A stretch of 27,674 nucleotides of DNA from a virus. A program made the position numbers and the translations under genes. A model generated the notes under the pieces. That model did not search any database. It had not been told where the DNA came from and worked only from the letters and a program-made list of their open reading frames with translations. Of the stretch, positions 1 through 7,870 are shown piece by piece; the first letter of the stretch is position 1, and each line of letters begins with the position of its first letter. The stretch is taken from positions 1 to 27,674 of IMG/VR virus record IMGVR_UViG_3300032284_000732; one strand, written 5' to 3'.

Positions 1-3000
1 ACCACAGCAAACCCAGTGCTGGCACTTGGTGAAGCGGGATATGACTCTACCAACAATGCCCTACGCATTGGTGATGGGGTAACACATTGGGGTAACTTAT
101 CTGCTATTGCTGCAAGTACAAGTGGCAATATCCTATTAAGTGCTAACAAAGAATACCAACTCACACTAAACAACAATGGTTTCTTGCTAGGTGGTACAGA
201 TGGAACCCAAGACATTGAAATCGGTCAAGACAGTGACAATGATGTTGTGCGTGCTCACCTTTATATCAGCCAAGACGATCCCTATATCCGCAGTGAAGTA
301 ACCAGCACAACTAGCGATAACTATCGCAATGAAATGCTCTGGCACAATCCTTGGTATAGTCGTTACAACAAACTTTATACTAACGCATATGGTGTGCATA
401 TACAAAACGCACAGTGGTCCGGCCCTGGTAATGAGTATTTTAATCGTTTCAGTTTTACTCGTGATGGAGTGCTTAATCTACCACCTAGCGGTGTTATCCG
501 TAGCAATGATTGGCAGAGTTCTTCATGGTATGATCCAATCCAAGACGAATACATTAACAATGACAGTTTTCAGTATAGCACAGACAGCAGCCTAACATTT
601 GACGCTAACACTATCAGTGTTTCTCGTGGTAGTCTAAGCATGAACGGTGTTGGAAAGAATGGATCCAACTGGATCGCAATGGCAGGTTCTTTTGGTCAGA
701 ACAATTTCAGCACAGCACAAGAAGGATCCTGTGTAGATAACGATGGCAATACCTATACACTACAAAGCGCCAGTCCAGGTGGCCCTAATGTTACAGCAGT
801 AACCAAGTGGAGTCCAACAGGCGAACGACTATGGCAAAGAGATTTATTTAGTAACAATAGCACTGGTAGTTTTACAATTAGTGCATATCCAGTAGGCATC
901 AGTTGCGACGCTACCTCCGGCAATTTGTTTATCGCTCTAAACGACTATAGCAATACATATGATAATCCTGTGTTTGTTGCCATGGATACCAATGGCAATC
1001 AAGGTGATCCAGCTGGTGTGGCTTATAGTCCAACACGTGATATTGACATCAATGATGTTGCAGGTTTTGGCAATACAGTTGGATTCGCAGCAGTGGGTCG
1101 TGCGGCCAATGGTCAGCATTTTGTCACTCCTGACACCACTGGTATCACACAGGCTATTCCAAATCGATTGATAATTACAGGTGGTAGTTTTGGAGCCGGT
1201 CCAATACCTGATCCAACACAAAGCGCATGGTATATGTTTGGCACAGGTATATCAGGTAATGTGGCTATCAACAATGTCAATAACTTTGACTATCGCTACG
1301 CAGGTCGCTTGAGTGGTTCAGGAACCGGCACTGATGCATCATTCAATGTCAGCTATACACCAGGTGGTGCTTACCAAGTTACTATTGGTAACAACGCAGG
1401 CACAAACTATGATGACACTGATGTGTTATCCATCGCTGGTACCAGCTTAGGTGGTGCGACCCCCGCTAATGATGTAACATTCCACATCACAACTGATGCT
1501 GGCGTGATCATTGGTATCAACACAGTAACTGGCACAGCCACTTCAAACTATGCATTGGGCCTAGCAGGCAATCCTGTAGATTTTACATCAATCGCTACTC
1601 CAACAATATTGGCTTATACCAGCACTGATGCACTGTTCATTACAAACTATGTATTTGGTCCTGGACCCACTGCTCAAACATTTGGTAATATAGGTTGGGA
1701 TACGTTTAATGCCGTAGCATTTGATACTATTAATACTGATAATAATTGGACTGGCAATGTGTATGTAGGGGGACGTTATCATCCAACAGGCAACAATGGT
1801 CCACGCAGGAGTGTGTTGGCTAAAATTGTGCCAGGTATGGGTCCAACTATACAGTGGCAAAAAGAATTAGATGATTACACAGGTCGCAATGAAATCCGTG
1901 GCATCGCAGTAGATACAACAGGTAATGTTGCTACAATCGCAATTAACAATAATCGTGACTCTGTAGTCACCAAGGTGTCTAGCGAAGGTACTATGTTGTG
2001 GCAACGTATCGTCAAGAATACCTATTATGCTCCTAGCTATGACAATGATACATATGGCATCGGTGTAGACTCAAACAATAACTTTATCATCACTGCTAGA
2101 GCTACTCGCAACGATGATTTTAATAACAACAATGAAGACATAGTGGTTGCTAGCTTTGATACCTACGGTAGCCTAAATTGGGCTCGCTCATTAGGCACCA
2201 TACAGAATGACTACAGCCTGTGGGATCGTACTTTCCATGATATCACAGTCAAAGATGACACTATGGTTATAACTGGCTATACTTACGCAGGTGGTTTCCG
2301 TGTAACACATCCAGGAACGTCAAATGGTTTCGTAGCTAAACTGCCCGCAGATGGCACAGGTTTAGGACACTATGGCGAATGGCGTTATCAAAATCTATCA
2401 CTTGAAATTGAAATCGTGTCTAATACATCCGCTGTCACAGCTTCTTTAGCTTATTTAGAAAATGATATCAGCGAAGACAGTTCACTATATGTCTATGCCA
2501 ATGTGGCCGTCCGTTCTAGTGGCGCAGACCCAGAGTTTTTAACTCCTAGTATTACATATCCCGCAGGTGGTCCAGGTGCTATCACAGGCCTAAACGAACT
2601 ACGCTTTACAGATGGCACTGCTATCACACACGGACAAAAAATCACTCGTTATACCAGCGCAGTTGATAGCACAAACGTTGGTGCGACAGTGATAGACCCG
2701 ACCAGTACTAAAGTATTCCTAGCAGGTAATGTTGGTATCGCTGCAAGTTACTCGCTAGGTGCAGGACTATATGACGGACAACAGATACAGTTCTTCCCAC
2801 AAGGTACGATCGCCAGTACTGGCTTAGAAGATATTCGAAACGTTCGGGTATATCTACCTAAGCCATACCATCCAGATTCTAATCAAGCTAGCACATATGA
2901 TACTGGTGTGTGGCCTTACTATCCATTTACACATCTAGGCAGCACTGACAGGCATTCTCTAGCCACAGCGACCTGGAATGCGGAGGATGGTGTTTGGATA

Positions 3001-3024
3001 CTAGATCCTTGGGAATTTGATTAA
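1..3024 (+). CDS. Phage tail fibre/adhesin with beta-propeller-like repeats (5' partial)
   Basis: The frame is open from base 1, so the gene starts upstream of the window; the GTG at 16 is internal. The first visible residues (NPVLALGEAGYD, then LRIGDGVTHW) match the small module found at the N-terminus of many phage fibres (GE-G-D---N--RIGDG). The middle of the protein carries repeats of the form V-K---GE-LWQR-L followed by a GIAVD-(T/S)-GN strand, typical of bacterial beta-propeller repeats. The composition is rich in Asn, Thr, Gly and Ser and poor in Lys, as in secreted or virion beta proteins. No signal peptide is visible, and none is expected in a virion protein. I infer a host-recognition fibre or baseplate-attached adhesin; the receptor is unknown. 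It ends 15 bases before a strong terminator. Confidence 0.75.
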   Translation, partial: TTANPVLALGEAGYDSTNNALRIGDGVTHWGNLSAIAASTSGNILLSANKEYQLTLNNNGFLLGGTDGTQDIEIGQDSDNDVVRAHLYISQDDPYIRSEVTSTTSDNYRNEMLWHNPWYSRYNKLYTNAYGVHIQNAQWSGPGNEYFNRFSFTRDGVLNLPPSGVIRSNDWQSSSWYDPIQDEYINNDSFQYSTDSSLTFDANTISVSRGSLSMNGVGKNGSNWIAMAGSFGQNNFSTAQEGSCVDNDGNTYTLQSASPGGPNVTAVTKWSPTGERLWQRDLFSNNSTGSFTISAYPVGISCDATSGNLFIALNDYSNTYDNPVFVAMDTNGNQGDPAGVAYSPTRDIDINDVAGFGNTVGFAAVGRAANGQHFVTPDTTGITQAIPNRLIITGGSFGAGPIPDPTQSAWYMFGTGISGNVAINNVNNFDYRYAGRLSGSGTGTDASFNVSYTPGGAYQVTIGNNAGTNYDDTDVLSIAGTSLGGATPANDVTFHITTDAGVIIGINTVTGTATSNYALGLAGNPVDFTSIATPTILAYTSTDALFITNYVFGPGPTAQTFGNIGWDTFNAVAFDTINTDNNWTGNVYVGGRYHPTGNNGPRRSVLAKIVPGMGPTIQWQKELDDYTGRNEIRGIAVDTTGNVATIAINNNRDSVVTKVSSEGTMLWQRIVKNTYYAPSYDNDTYGIGVDSNNNFIITARATRNDDFNNNNEDIVVASFDTYGSLNWARSLGTIQNDYSLWDRTFHDITVKDDTMVITGYTYAGGFRVTHPGTSNGFVAKLPADGTGLGHYGEWRYQNLSLEIEIVSNTSAVTASLAYLENDISEDSSLYVYANVAVRSSGADPEFLTPSITYPAGGPGAITGLNELRFTDGTAITHGQKITRYTSAVDSTNVGATVIDPTSTKVFLAGNVGIAASYSLGAGLYDGQQIQFFPQGTIASTGLEDIRNVRVYLPKPYHPDSNQASTYDTGVWPYYPFTHLGSTDRHSLATATWNAEDGVWILDPWEFD

Positions 3025-3038
3025 TATCAGACTAAAAC

Positions 3039-3063
3039 AAAAAGGCTAGCAATAGCCTTTTTT
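3039..3063 (+). terminator. Rho-independent terminator after the fibre gene
   Basis: A 10-bp perfect stem (AAAAAGGCTA / TAGCCTTTTT) with a GCAA tetraloop at 3049-3052 runs into a T tract at 3058-3063. The A-rich left arm makes it potentially bidirectional. It separates the late fibre gene from the primase promoter that starts two bases later. Confidence 0.88.
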
Positions 3064-3064
3064 G

Positions 3065-3093
3065 TTGACCTTAACCAAAATTCAGCGTATAAT
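3065..3093 (+). promoter_or_regulatory. Sigma70-type early promoter of primase-helicase
   Basis: TTGACC (3065-3070), a 17-base spacer and a perfect TATAAT (3088-3093). The expected transcription start is about 3100, next to the primase ATG at 3101, which implies a leaderless or nearly leaderless mRNA. A 7-bp AT-rich inverted repeat (3089-3095 / 3108-3114) spans the start site. Confidence 0.82.
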
Positions 3094-3100
3094 ATAGTAT

Positions 3101-4132
3101 ATGCTTAATATTATTGCAGATTTTGTAAAATCGATACTTCCAGCTAAGAAGAAAACCACTCCCAGCGGTTGGACTAGTTTTAATGCTGTGTGTTGTCACC
3201 ATAATGGTGAAAGTCCGGACACACGTGGCAGGGGTGGACTAACAGCCAATCCTGACGGGTCAGTCAGCTATCACTGTTTTAACTGTAACTTCAAAGCCAG
3301 CTATCAACCAGGACGTCACCTTACATTTAAATTCCGTAAGCTACTAAAATGGTTTGGTGCAGATGAAAATGATATCAAACGTCTAGTTATCGAAGCCATA
3401 CGTATCCGTGAATTAGTTAATCCAGAATTAGTCAAAGCAGAAGCTGAAGAAGAAAAGATTGATTTCAAAGCTCGTGACTTACCAGAATCAGCAGTGAGTT
3501 TCCGGGCTATGATGTCACATCATCTATTAGATGATTTTAAGAATGTACCAGGACTATTAAATTCAGCCGTCAACTATACCAATCTGCGTAAGATGGATTA
3601 TGATCGTTATGACTTTTATTGGACAGACTCAATAGAACACAGTCTACATCAGCGTGTGATCATTCCGTTTATATGGCAAGGTCGGACGATTGGTTATACT
3701 GCTCGTGCTGTTAGCGATGGAGTTAAACCAAAATACTACAGTAGTTATGAGCCTAACTTTGTGTTTAATACAAACAATCAACACTATGATAACAAGTTTG
3801 TCATAGTATGTGAAGGCCCATTTGATGCTATGAGCATAGATGGTGTAGCAGTATTAAATAATGAATGCAATGAAACACAGGCAGACATAATTGAAAGTCT
3901 TGGCAAGGAAGTAATTGTGGTGGCAGATCGAGACCGTGCAGGTGCTAAGATGATTAACAATGCTATAGAATATGGATGGAGTGTCAGCTTTCCTGTATGG
4001 TTAGAAACCTGTAAGGATATTAATGAAGCAGTGGTAAAATATGGCAAGTTGTTTGTACTAAAAACTATCTTAGATGCCAAACAGACGAGCAAATTAAAAA
4101 TTGAACTCATGCGCAAAAAGCTATATAATTAA
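3101..4132 (+). CDS. 61: DNA primase, T4 gp61-like
   Basis: Makes RNA primers for lagging-strand synthesis with the helicase encoded next. The N-terminus has a zinc-ribbon-like segment: CCHH at residues 31-34 and C-x2-C at 59-62. The C-terminal half has a Toprim fold signature: EGPFDA at 238-243, with the catalytic-type Glu, and ADRDRAG at 275-281, with the metal-binding Asp-x-Asp. The length of 343 residues is essentially that of T4 gp61. No Shine-Dalgarno is seen: the ATG lies only seven bases after a consensus -10 box, so translation is probably from a leaderless message. The helicase follows after three bases. Function is confident from motifs and gene pair. Confidence 0.9.
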   Translation: MLNIIADFVKSILPAKKKTTPSGWTSFNAVCCHHNGESPDTRGRGGLTANPDGSVSYHCFNCNFKASYQPGRHLTFKFRKLLKWFGADENDIKRLVIEAIRIRELVNPELVKAEAEEEKIDFKARDLPESAVSFRAMMSHHLLDDFKNVPGLLNSAVNYTNLRKMDYDRYDFYWTDSIEHSLHQRVIIPFIWQGRTIGYTARAVSDGVKPKYYSSYEPNFVFNTNNQHYDNKFVIVCEGPFDAMSIDGVAVLNNECNETQADIIESLGKEVIVVADRDRAGAKMINNAIEYGWSVSFPVWLETCKDINEAVVKYGKLFVLKTILDAKQTSKLKIELMRKKLYN

Positions 4133-4135
4133 TAT

Positions 4136-5530
4136 ATGACAAAAGATTATACTCCAGATTTACAACGACTATTTTTAGAAATGATGCTACAGGACGCACA
4201 GAGTTATGTACGTGTACAGAACATCTATAATCCAGAAAACTTTGATAGAAGTTTGCGCGATGTGGCAAAATTTATTAAACAACACAGTGATGATCACAAG
4301 ACGCTGCCAACAGTAGAACAGGTAAAAGCAGTTACTGGTGTTGAAATGAAACATGTGCCAGATCTAACTGAAGACCACTACAACTGGTTTATGACAGAGT
4401 TTGAAGGATTTACTAGAAGACAAGAACTTGAACGTGCAATACTTAAATCAGCAGACTTGTTGGAAAAAGGTGAATATGATCCAGTAGAAAAACTTATTAA
4501 AGATGCAGTGCAGATAAGTTTGACTAAAGATATTGGCACTGATTATTTCCTAGACCCACGTAAAAGACTATTAGAAATTAAAAGTAATAATGGACAGGTA
4601 AGTACAGGCTGGCCAACCCTTGATAAACGGTTGTTTGGTGGCATGAATCGTGGTGAGCTAAACATCTTTGCAGGTGGATCTGGCAGTGGTAAAAGTTTGT
4701 TTATGCAGAACATAGCAATTAACTGGGTAACGCAGGGACTCAATGGCATATATCTTAGTTTAGAGTTAAGTGAAGGATTGTGTGCTATGCGTATGGACAG
4801 TATGGTAGCCAATGTCAGCACCAAAGAAGTGTTTAAAGATCTGGATATGGTAGAAATGAAGATTAAGATGGCAGGTAAAAAATCCGGTAGTTTACGTATT
4901 AAATATATGCCAGCACAGAGCAATGTAAACCAAATCCGCAGTTATATTAAAGAACTACAGATACAGACTGGTAAACATCCTGACTTTATTATGGTAGACT
5001 ATTTGGACTTGGTTATGCCTGTAAGTGCCAAGGTAAGCCCAAATGATTTATTTGTTAAGGACAAATATGTAAGTGAAGAACTGCGCAACCTAGCTAAAGA
5101 ATTCAATATATTAATGATAACAGCATCGCAGTTAAACAGAGGTGCGGTAGAAGAAATTGAATTTGACCATAGCCATATCGCAGGTGGGTTAAGTAAGATC
5201 AATACAGCAGATAACGTGTTTGGTATCTTTACTAGCCGTGCTATGCGTGAGCGTGGTAGATATCAACTACAACTTATGAAAACTCGTAGTAGCAGTGGCG
5301 TAGGCATGAAAGTAGACTTAGAGTATGACTTAGAAACATTGCGTATTACAGACCCAGGCGAAGAAGGTCAAGGTGATGGCAATGGGGCTACAAGAAACGT
5401 TAATAACGTGTTAAATAACATCAAATCCAGCAGTACATTAAAGCAAGAGGACACACCTAAAACAGTGGCACATGTAGATAGCAGCAAGTTAAAAAGCATG
5501 CTAGCAGGACTCAAATCTAGTACAGATTAA
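4136..5530 (+). CDS. 41: Replicative DNA helicase, DnaB/T4 gp41-like
   Basis: Ring helicase that unwinds the fork ahead of the phage polymerase and docks the primase encoded just upstream. The N-terminal part is helical. The RecA-like core begins near residue 160: Walker A GGSGSGKS is at 180-187 and Walker B IMVDYLD has its Asp at 288, followed by a TASQLNRGA segment typical of DnaB motif 3 and a TRSS--G loop near the C-terminus of the core. The length of 464 residues is close to T4 gp41. The last ~50 residues are a low-complexity Gly/Asn/Ser/Lys tail. The start ATG is three bases after the primase stop, so the pair is co-transcribed. Confidence 0.93.
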   Translation: MTKDYTPDLQRLFLEMMLQDAQSYVRVQNIYNPENFDRSLRDVAKFIKQHSDDHKTLPTVEQVKAVTGVEMKHVPDLTEDHYNWFMTEFEGFTRRQELERAILKSADLLEKGEYDPVEKLIKDAVQISLTKDIGTDYFLDPRKRLLEIKSNNGQVSTGWPTLDKRLFGGMNRGELNIFAGGSGSGKSLFMQNIAINWVTQGLNGIYLSLELSEGLCAMRMDSMVANVSTKEVFKDLDMVEMKIKMAGKKSGSLRIKYMPAQSNVNQIRSYIKELQIQTGKHPDFIMVDYLDLVMPVSAKVSPNDLFVKDKYVSEELRNLAKEFNILMITASQLNRGAVEEIEFDHSHIAGGLSKINTADNVFGIFTSRAMRERGRYQLQLMKTRSSSGVGMKVDLEYDLETLRITDPGEEGQGDGNGATRNVNNVLNNIKSSSTLKQEDTPKTVAHVDSSKLKSMLAGLKSSTD

Positions 5531-5541
5531 TATCAAACGGC

Positions 5542-5549
5542 AATAAATA
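5542..5549 (+). promoter_or_regulatory. Putative T4-type late promoter
   Basis: AATAAATA, a 6/8 or better match to the T4 late box TATAAATA, lies in the 39-base gap before the gene at 5570 and opens the block of late genes. Confidence 0.5.
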
Positions 5550-5569
5550 TACTAAATTGGAGTAAGATC

Positions 5570-5821
5570 TTGCATAAACGCACACGTAGTATTCTATCAG
5601 AGCTAGACGAGCTCTTAATACACAAAGACAAGGAAAACCTCCTAGAAAGTCGTGCTAATAACATCATTAATGGTGCTATTAATCTTATCCGTTACATCCA
5701 CGAAAGCTATGATGCAGAGACTGCAGGTGAACTAGAACGCAGACTGTTAAACGCTATCAAAGGACAAGACCCACAGAAGTTTACTCGTGGTATCAGGAAA
5801 ATTAAAGATGAAGATCAATGA
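5570..5821 (+). CDS. Small helical phage protein, unknown function
   Basis: 83 residues, highly charged and predicted mostly helical (RTRSILSELDELL, NIINGAINLIRYIHES, AGELERRLLNAIKG). I choose the TTG at 5570 because GGAG lies seven bases upstream (5559-5562) and the gene sits directly behind a late-type promoter. It overlaps the next gene by 14 bases, so translation is probably coupled. The family resembles small conserved proteins of T4-like phages from aquatic hosts, but no function can be assigned. Position after the replication genes, under a late box, suggests a virion or head-assembly role; this is inference only. Confidence 0.65.
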   Translation: MHKRTRSILSELDELLIHKDKENLLESRANNIINGAINLIRYIHESYDAETAGELERRLLNAIKGQDPQKFTRGIRKIKDEDQ

Positions 5822-6332
5822 AATATTAGCAGAATATGACATGCGTACCAAGAGCAAGATGGCAAGTTTTCTTCAGGGTATGGGCGCAAATGATGCTGCA
5901 TCAGCAGTTGATGCATATCATCAAAGTAAATATCAAGGTGGCAAATTGGGCAAAGACCGTAGCCCTAAGCCTAAAAAACCTATAGCTAAACCACAACCTG
6001 TACCAGAACAGCCAGACTATAATAAAGCAATTTTTCAGGATCCAGCCGTATTTAAATCTGCATGGGATCAATATGTTTCTATGCACGGTGGTGCAAATTA
6101 TCGTTTAATATCTGATCCTAGAATGCTAGATGTATTAAAACATATATGGAAACGTATAGGTAACGACACATTGGAAAGTCTAGACATATCAGAAGGTCAA
6201 GAAAACCCATGGGATCCTAGCAAACTATATACAGACTTTGAAAAGTATATGGCAGACGGTGGTAGTATAACACCTCTATGGAAGAATGAATTACGCACTA
6301 TATTAAAAACTGCTGTAAATAGAGTAGATTAA
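5808..6332 (+). CDS. Unknown late protein with a T4 capsid-targeting-like N-terminus
   Basis: 174 residues from the ATG at 5808; AGGA sits nine bases upstream. A longer frame from GTG 5787 exists but lacks a ribosome site. The first residues, MKINEILAE, resemble the capsid-targeting peptide of T4 internal proteins (MKTYQEFIAE), and the L-A-E end fits the L/I-x-E consensus cleaved by the T4 prohead protease. Next comes a basic, Pro/Lys-rich linker (about residues 48-70) and an acidic/aromatic C-terminal domain with DPAVFKSAWDQY and NPWDPSKLYTDFEKY. The function is not known. I infer a packaged internal protein or head-associated protein, with moderate-to-low confidence. Confidence 0.65.
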   Translation: MKINEILAEYDMRTKSKMASFLQGMGANDAASAVDAYHQSKYQGGKLGKDRSPKPKKPIAKPQPVPEQPDYNKAIFQDPAVFKSAWDQYVSMHGGANYRLISDPRMLDVLKHIWKRIGNDTLESLDISEGQENPWDPSKLYTDFEKYMADGGSITPLWKNELRTILKTAVNRVD

Positions 6333-6384
6333 TCTATACGCATATTTCGACAATCCTACTGTACTATAAAAATCTCACCACCAG

Positions 6385-6392
6385 CATAAATA
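6385..6392 (+). promoter_or_regulatory. Late promoter of the 106-residue protein gene
   Basis: CATAAATA differs from the T4 late consensus at the first base only. The expected start is about 6398, just inside the hairpin at 6394-6415 and ahead of the GGAG site at 6421-6424. Confidence 0.65.
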
Positions 6393-6393
6393 A

Positions 6394-6415
6394 TTGTATG
6401 CGCGAAAGCGTACAA
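6394..6415 (+). other. 5' leader hairpin
   Basis: TTGTATGC (6394-6401) pairs with GCGTACAA (6408-6415), with one G-T wobble and a GCGAAA loop. If the late start is at about 6398 the RNA would begin within the left arm, putting a hairpin at the 5' end, an arrangement that can protect abundant phage mRNAs. The ribosome site six bases downstream stays free. Confidence 0.55.
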
Positions 6416-6433
6416 ACTTAGGAGATTTAAATC

Positions 6434-6754
6434 ATGACAATCGCACGTACAAATGGCTGGGCTCGCCCAACCGACAGTGGCAATGCACAAGTAACAGGCC
6501 GTACCCTATCATTCTACACAGTTTCAAAAAGCAGTGTTGACGTAGGTTACGCAGCAGTAGGCAGTGACTTTGAAAAGCTAGTATTAGCTATCGAAACAGT
6601 TGGTTCAATCGAATTGTTAGGTACACCATCAAGTGGTGCTTTCCGTGTTGCTATCTCAGGTGCAGCACCAGCAGCAAATACAACACCAGGTTCTTTAGAA
6701 GGTATTTGTAATGCTGCCGTTTCAGGCACAACAGTTGCATCTTACACATTCTAA
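6434..6754 (+). CDS. Probable abundant small virion protein, unknown family
   Basis: 106 residues, rich in Ala, Gly, Ser, Thr and Val with alternating hydrophobic residues, as in all-beta virion proteins; no signal peptide or transmembrane segment. It begins MTIARTNGWARP and has a short TLSFYTVSKSS strand pair. Expression signals are unusually complete: a late promoter (6385-6392), 5' hairpin, a good GGAG ribosome site at 6421-6424 and a strong terminator 30 bases after the stop. This makes it a monocistronic late unit and suggests a high-copy product, such as a capsid decoration or tail-tube-like component. That role is inferred from expression context and composition; I do not recognise a fold. 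Confidence 0.72.
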   Translation: MTIARTNGWARPTDSGNAQVTGRTLSFYTVSKSSVDVGYAAVGSDFEKLVLAIETVGSIELLGTPSSGAFRVAISGAAPAANTTPGSLEGICNAAVSGTTVASYTF

Positions 6755-6783
6755 TATCAATTAGATAGTAATAGGTAATACTT

Positions 6784-6814
6784 AAAAAGGCAGAATTTAG
6801 TTCTGCCTTTTTTT
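6784..6814 (+). terminator. Strong Rho-independent terminator
   Basis: A 12-bp perfect stem (AAAAAGGCAGAA at 6784-6795 and TTCTGCCTTTTT at 6801-6812) with a TTTAG loop, followed by more T to 6814. It ends the 106-residue protein unit; the next late promoter starts four bases later. Confidence 0.93.
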
Positions 6815-6817
6815 GTC

Positions 6818-6825
6818 TATAAATA
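6818..6825 (+). promoter_or_regulatory. Consensus T4-type late promoter
   Basis: An exact TATAAATA, preceded by C. The expected start is about 6831 and the ATG is at 6834, so the message is nearly leaderless. Confidence 0.75.
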
Positions 6826-6833
6826 TCTTAGAC

Positions 6834-7271
6834 ATGTCTACAAACGAAAAATTATATACGTATTACGGTTTTAGTCTAATAGATATAACACCAACTGGTG
6901 TTACTTCATTTAGTCAAGAAAAAGAACGCGAAAGAAACCAACAGCGTAATTGGGAAACTGTCAACCAAATACTTAGTCTAAGAACGCAACTGTTAGATCT
7001 ACAATACATGGGCAATTTAGTTGCAGATGTATCTAACTACAGCTTTGGTATTAACTATACCGGACAGCACAAGATATGGCAGTTTAAATTTAAGGTAGAA
7101 TATGAAGATGTGTATGCAAGCACCAATGATAGATACGGCGGGCTTAAACAAGATTTAAAAATTATACCTATTATATTAAATCTAGACGAAACTGCCAAAC
7201 CAGACATTGCATTATTCTATACCAGTGGTCCATTTAAAAATATGTACTTTAAGTCTGTACTAGAAACATAA
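6834..7271 (+). CDS. Conserved phage protein, unknown function (probable virion-associated)
   Basis: 145 residues from ATG 6834. The frame extends upstream to a TTG at 6813, but that would place the consensus late promoter inside the coding region, so I reject it. The protein has a charged, Gln/Arg-rich helix (SQEKERERNQQRNWETV), then a segment starting LSLRTQ and a mixed beta part rich in aromatic residues. RNQQRNWET followed by LRTQ is a pattern I associate with conserved hypothetical proteins of T4-like phages, without known role. No membrane segment or enzyme motif is seen. Placement among late genes supports a structural role; the assignment is inference. Confidence 0.7.
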   Translation: MSTNEKLYTYYGFSLIDITPTGVTSFSQEKERERNQQRNWETVNQILSLRTQLLDLQYMGNLVADVSNYSFGINYTGQHKIWQFKFKVEYEDVYASTNDRYGGLKQDLKIIPIILNLDETAKPDIALFYTSGPFKNMYFKSVLET

Positions 7272-7274
7272 ATA
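7269..7274 (+). promoter_or_regulatory. Possible late promoter overlapping a stop codon
   Basis: The TAAATA core (context CATAAATA, 7267-7274) begins with the TAA stop of the previous gene and lies about 95 bases before the next start. The context matches the late box at 6385. Confidence 0.45.
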
Positions 7275-7287
7275 ATATTGATGCTAC

Positions 7288-7330
7288 AAGGCATTCATTA
7301 AGGCACATATTAAGGCACATTATCAAGGCT
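7288..7330 (+). repeat. Short tandem repeats in an untranslated leader
   Basis: AAGGCA begins at 7288, 7300 and 7312, and AAGGCT at 7325, giving units of 12, 12 and 13 bases that resemble AAGGCACATATT. They lie between a late-type promoter and the coiled-coil/membrane gene. Each AAGG is a potential ribosome-binding sequence without a start codon at the right distance. Confidence 0.7.
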
Positions 7331-7368
7331 CAATAAAAAGACGGCATCGCTCATAAAGGAATAGCGAG

Positions 7369-7632
7369 ATGTCTGCACCGACAGAAATTGAAAAACAAAA
7401 TCTAGAAGCCCACGTTGAGATATGTGCTGTAAGGTACACTAACTTGGAAAATAAACTTAATAATCTAGAAGAAAGAATAGACAAGGTTGAAGAACATCTT
7501 GTTGATATCAAGAACAGTTTAAACAATAGACTTGTTGGTCAGGATAAACAGACTATCAATATATTTGTTACACTGGGCGGAGTAATACTTGCGGCTCTGC
7601 TAGGATTTATCACACACGCAATCCTACACTAA
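7369..7632 (+). CDS. Small coiled-coil protein with C-terminal membrane anchor, XhlA-like
   Basis: 87 residues: residues about 24-58 form a heptad-rich coiled coil (ENKLNNLEERIDKVEEHL), and residues 64-86 a hydrophobic membrane segment ending near the C-terminus. This architecture matches XhlA-type haemolysin/holin-accessory proteins and many small phage membrane proteins. The ATG is preceded by AAGGA at 7356-7360, which lies in the loop of a small TCGCT/AGCGA hairpin (7347-7351 and 7363-7367). I infer a late inner-membrane protein, possibly in lysis; no endolysin gene is nearby to support that. Confidence 0.68.
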   Translation: MSAPTEIEKQNLEAHVEICAVRYTNLENKLNNLEERIDKVEEHLVDIKNSLNNRLVGQDKQTINIFVTLGGVILAALLGFITHAILH

Positions 7633-7635
7633 ATA
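7630..7635 (+). promoter_or_regulatory. Late promoter (CTAAATA type)
   Basis: CTAAATATA at 7629-7637 overlaps the TAA stop of the upstream gene and is followed 25 bases later by an ATG with an AGG site. It is the same variant as at 11087, 23619 and 27592. Confidence 0.5.
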
Positions 7636-7660
7636 TAACTAACTTACACAGGTTAATTAT

Positions 7661-7870
7661 ATGAAGATCGTAGAACTTACCAATGCACTGTTATTACCGT
7701 TAACAAATGAGGAACATGATTTGTTAAAGAAATTTGTCAATAATGAACCTGTGCCTAAACATCAACTAGAAGAACGCGAACAACTTTTGGCTAATAATCT
7801 AACCCAAAAAGACGTGTTATTGAGAACAAATGACGCCGGCAAAATCTACTACAAAAAACGAATTAGTTGA
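7661..7870 (+). CDS. Small conserved phage protein, unknown function
   Basis: 69 residues, acidic to neutral, probably helical, with LTNEEHDLLKKFVNNEPVP and a C-terminal RTNDAGKIYYKKR. ATG at 7661 with a weak AGG at 7651-7653. It resembles a short protein common in T4-like phages of aquatic bacteria (N-E-P-P-K/S-L-ERE-LA-NL---DVL-R). It overlaps the next gene by 41 bases in another frame, so the two are likely coupled. The N-terminus MKIVEL shares the M-(K/R)-x-x-E-(I/L/M) signature of four other genes in the window. No function is known to me. Confidence 0.65.
   Translation: MKIVELTNALLLPLTNEEHDLLKKFVNNEPVPKHQLEEREQLLANNLTQKDVLLRTNDAGKIYYKKRIS

Noticed and set aside
1-3024. Diversity-generating retroelement target, because of the Mtd-like N-terminal module
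   Set aside because: No reverse transcriptase, template repeat or variable repeat is seen in the window.
6813-6833. Upstream TTG start for the 145-residue protein
   Set aside because: It overlaps the terminator tail and puts an exact TATAAATA promoter inside the gene; ATG 6834 is better.
7288-7330. CRISPR-like array
   Set aside because: Units are 12-13 bases with no unique spacers; they are simple tandem repeats.
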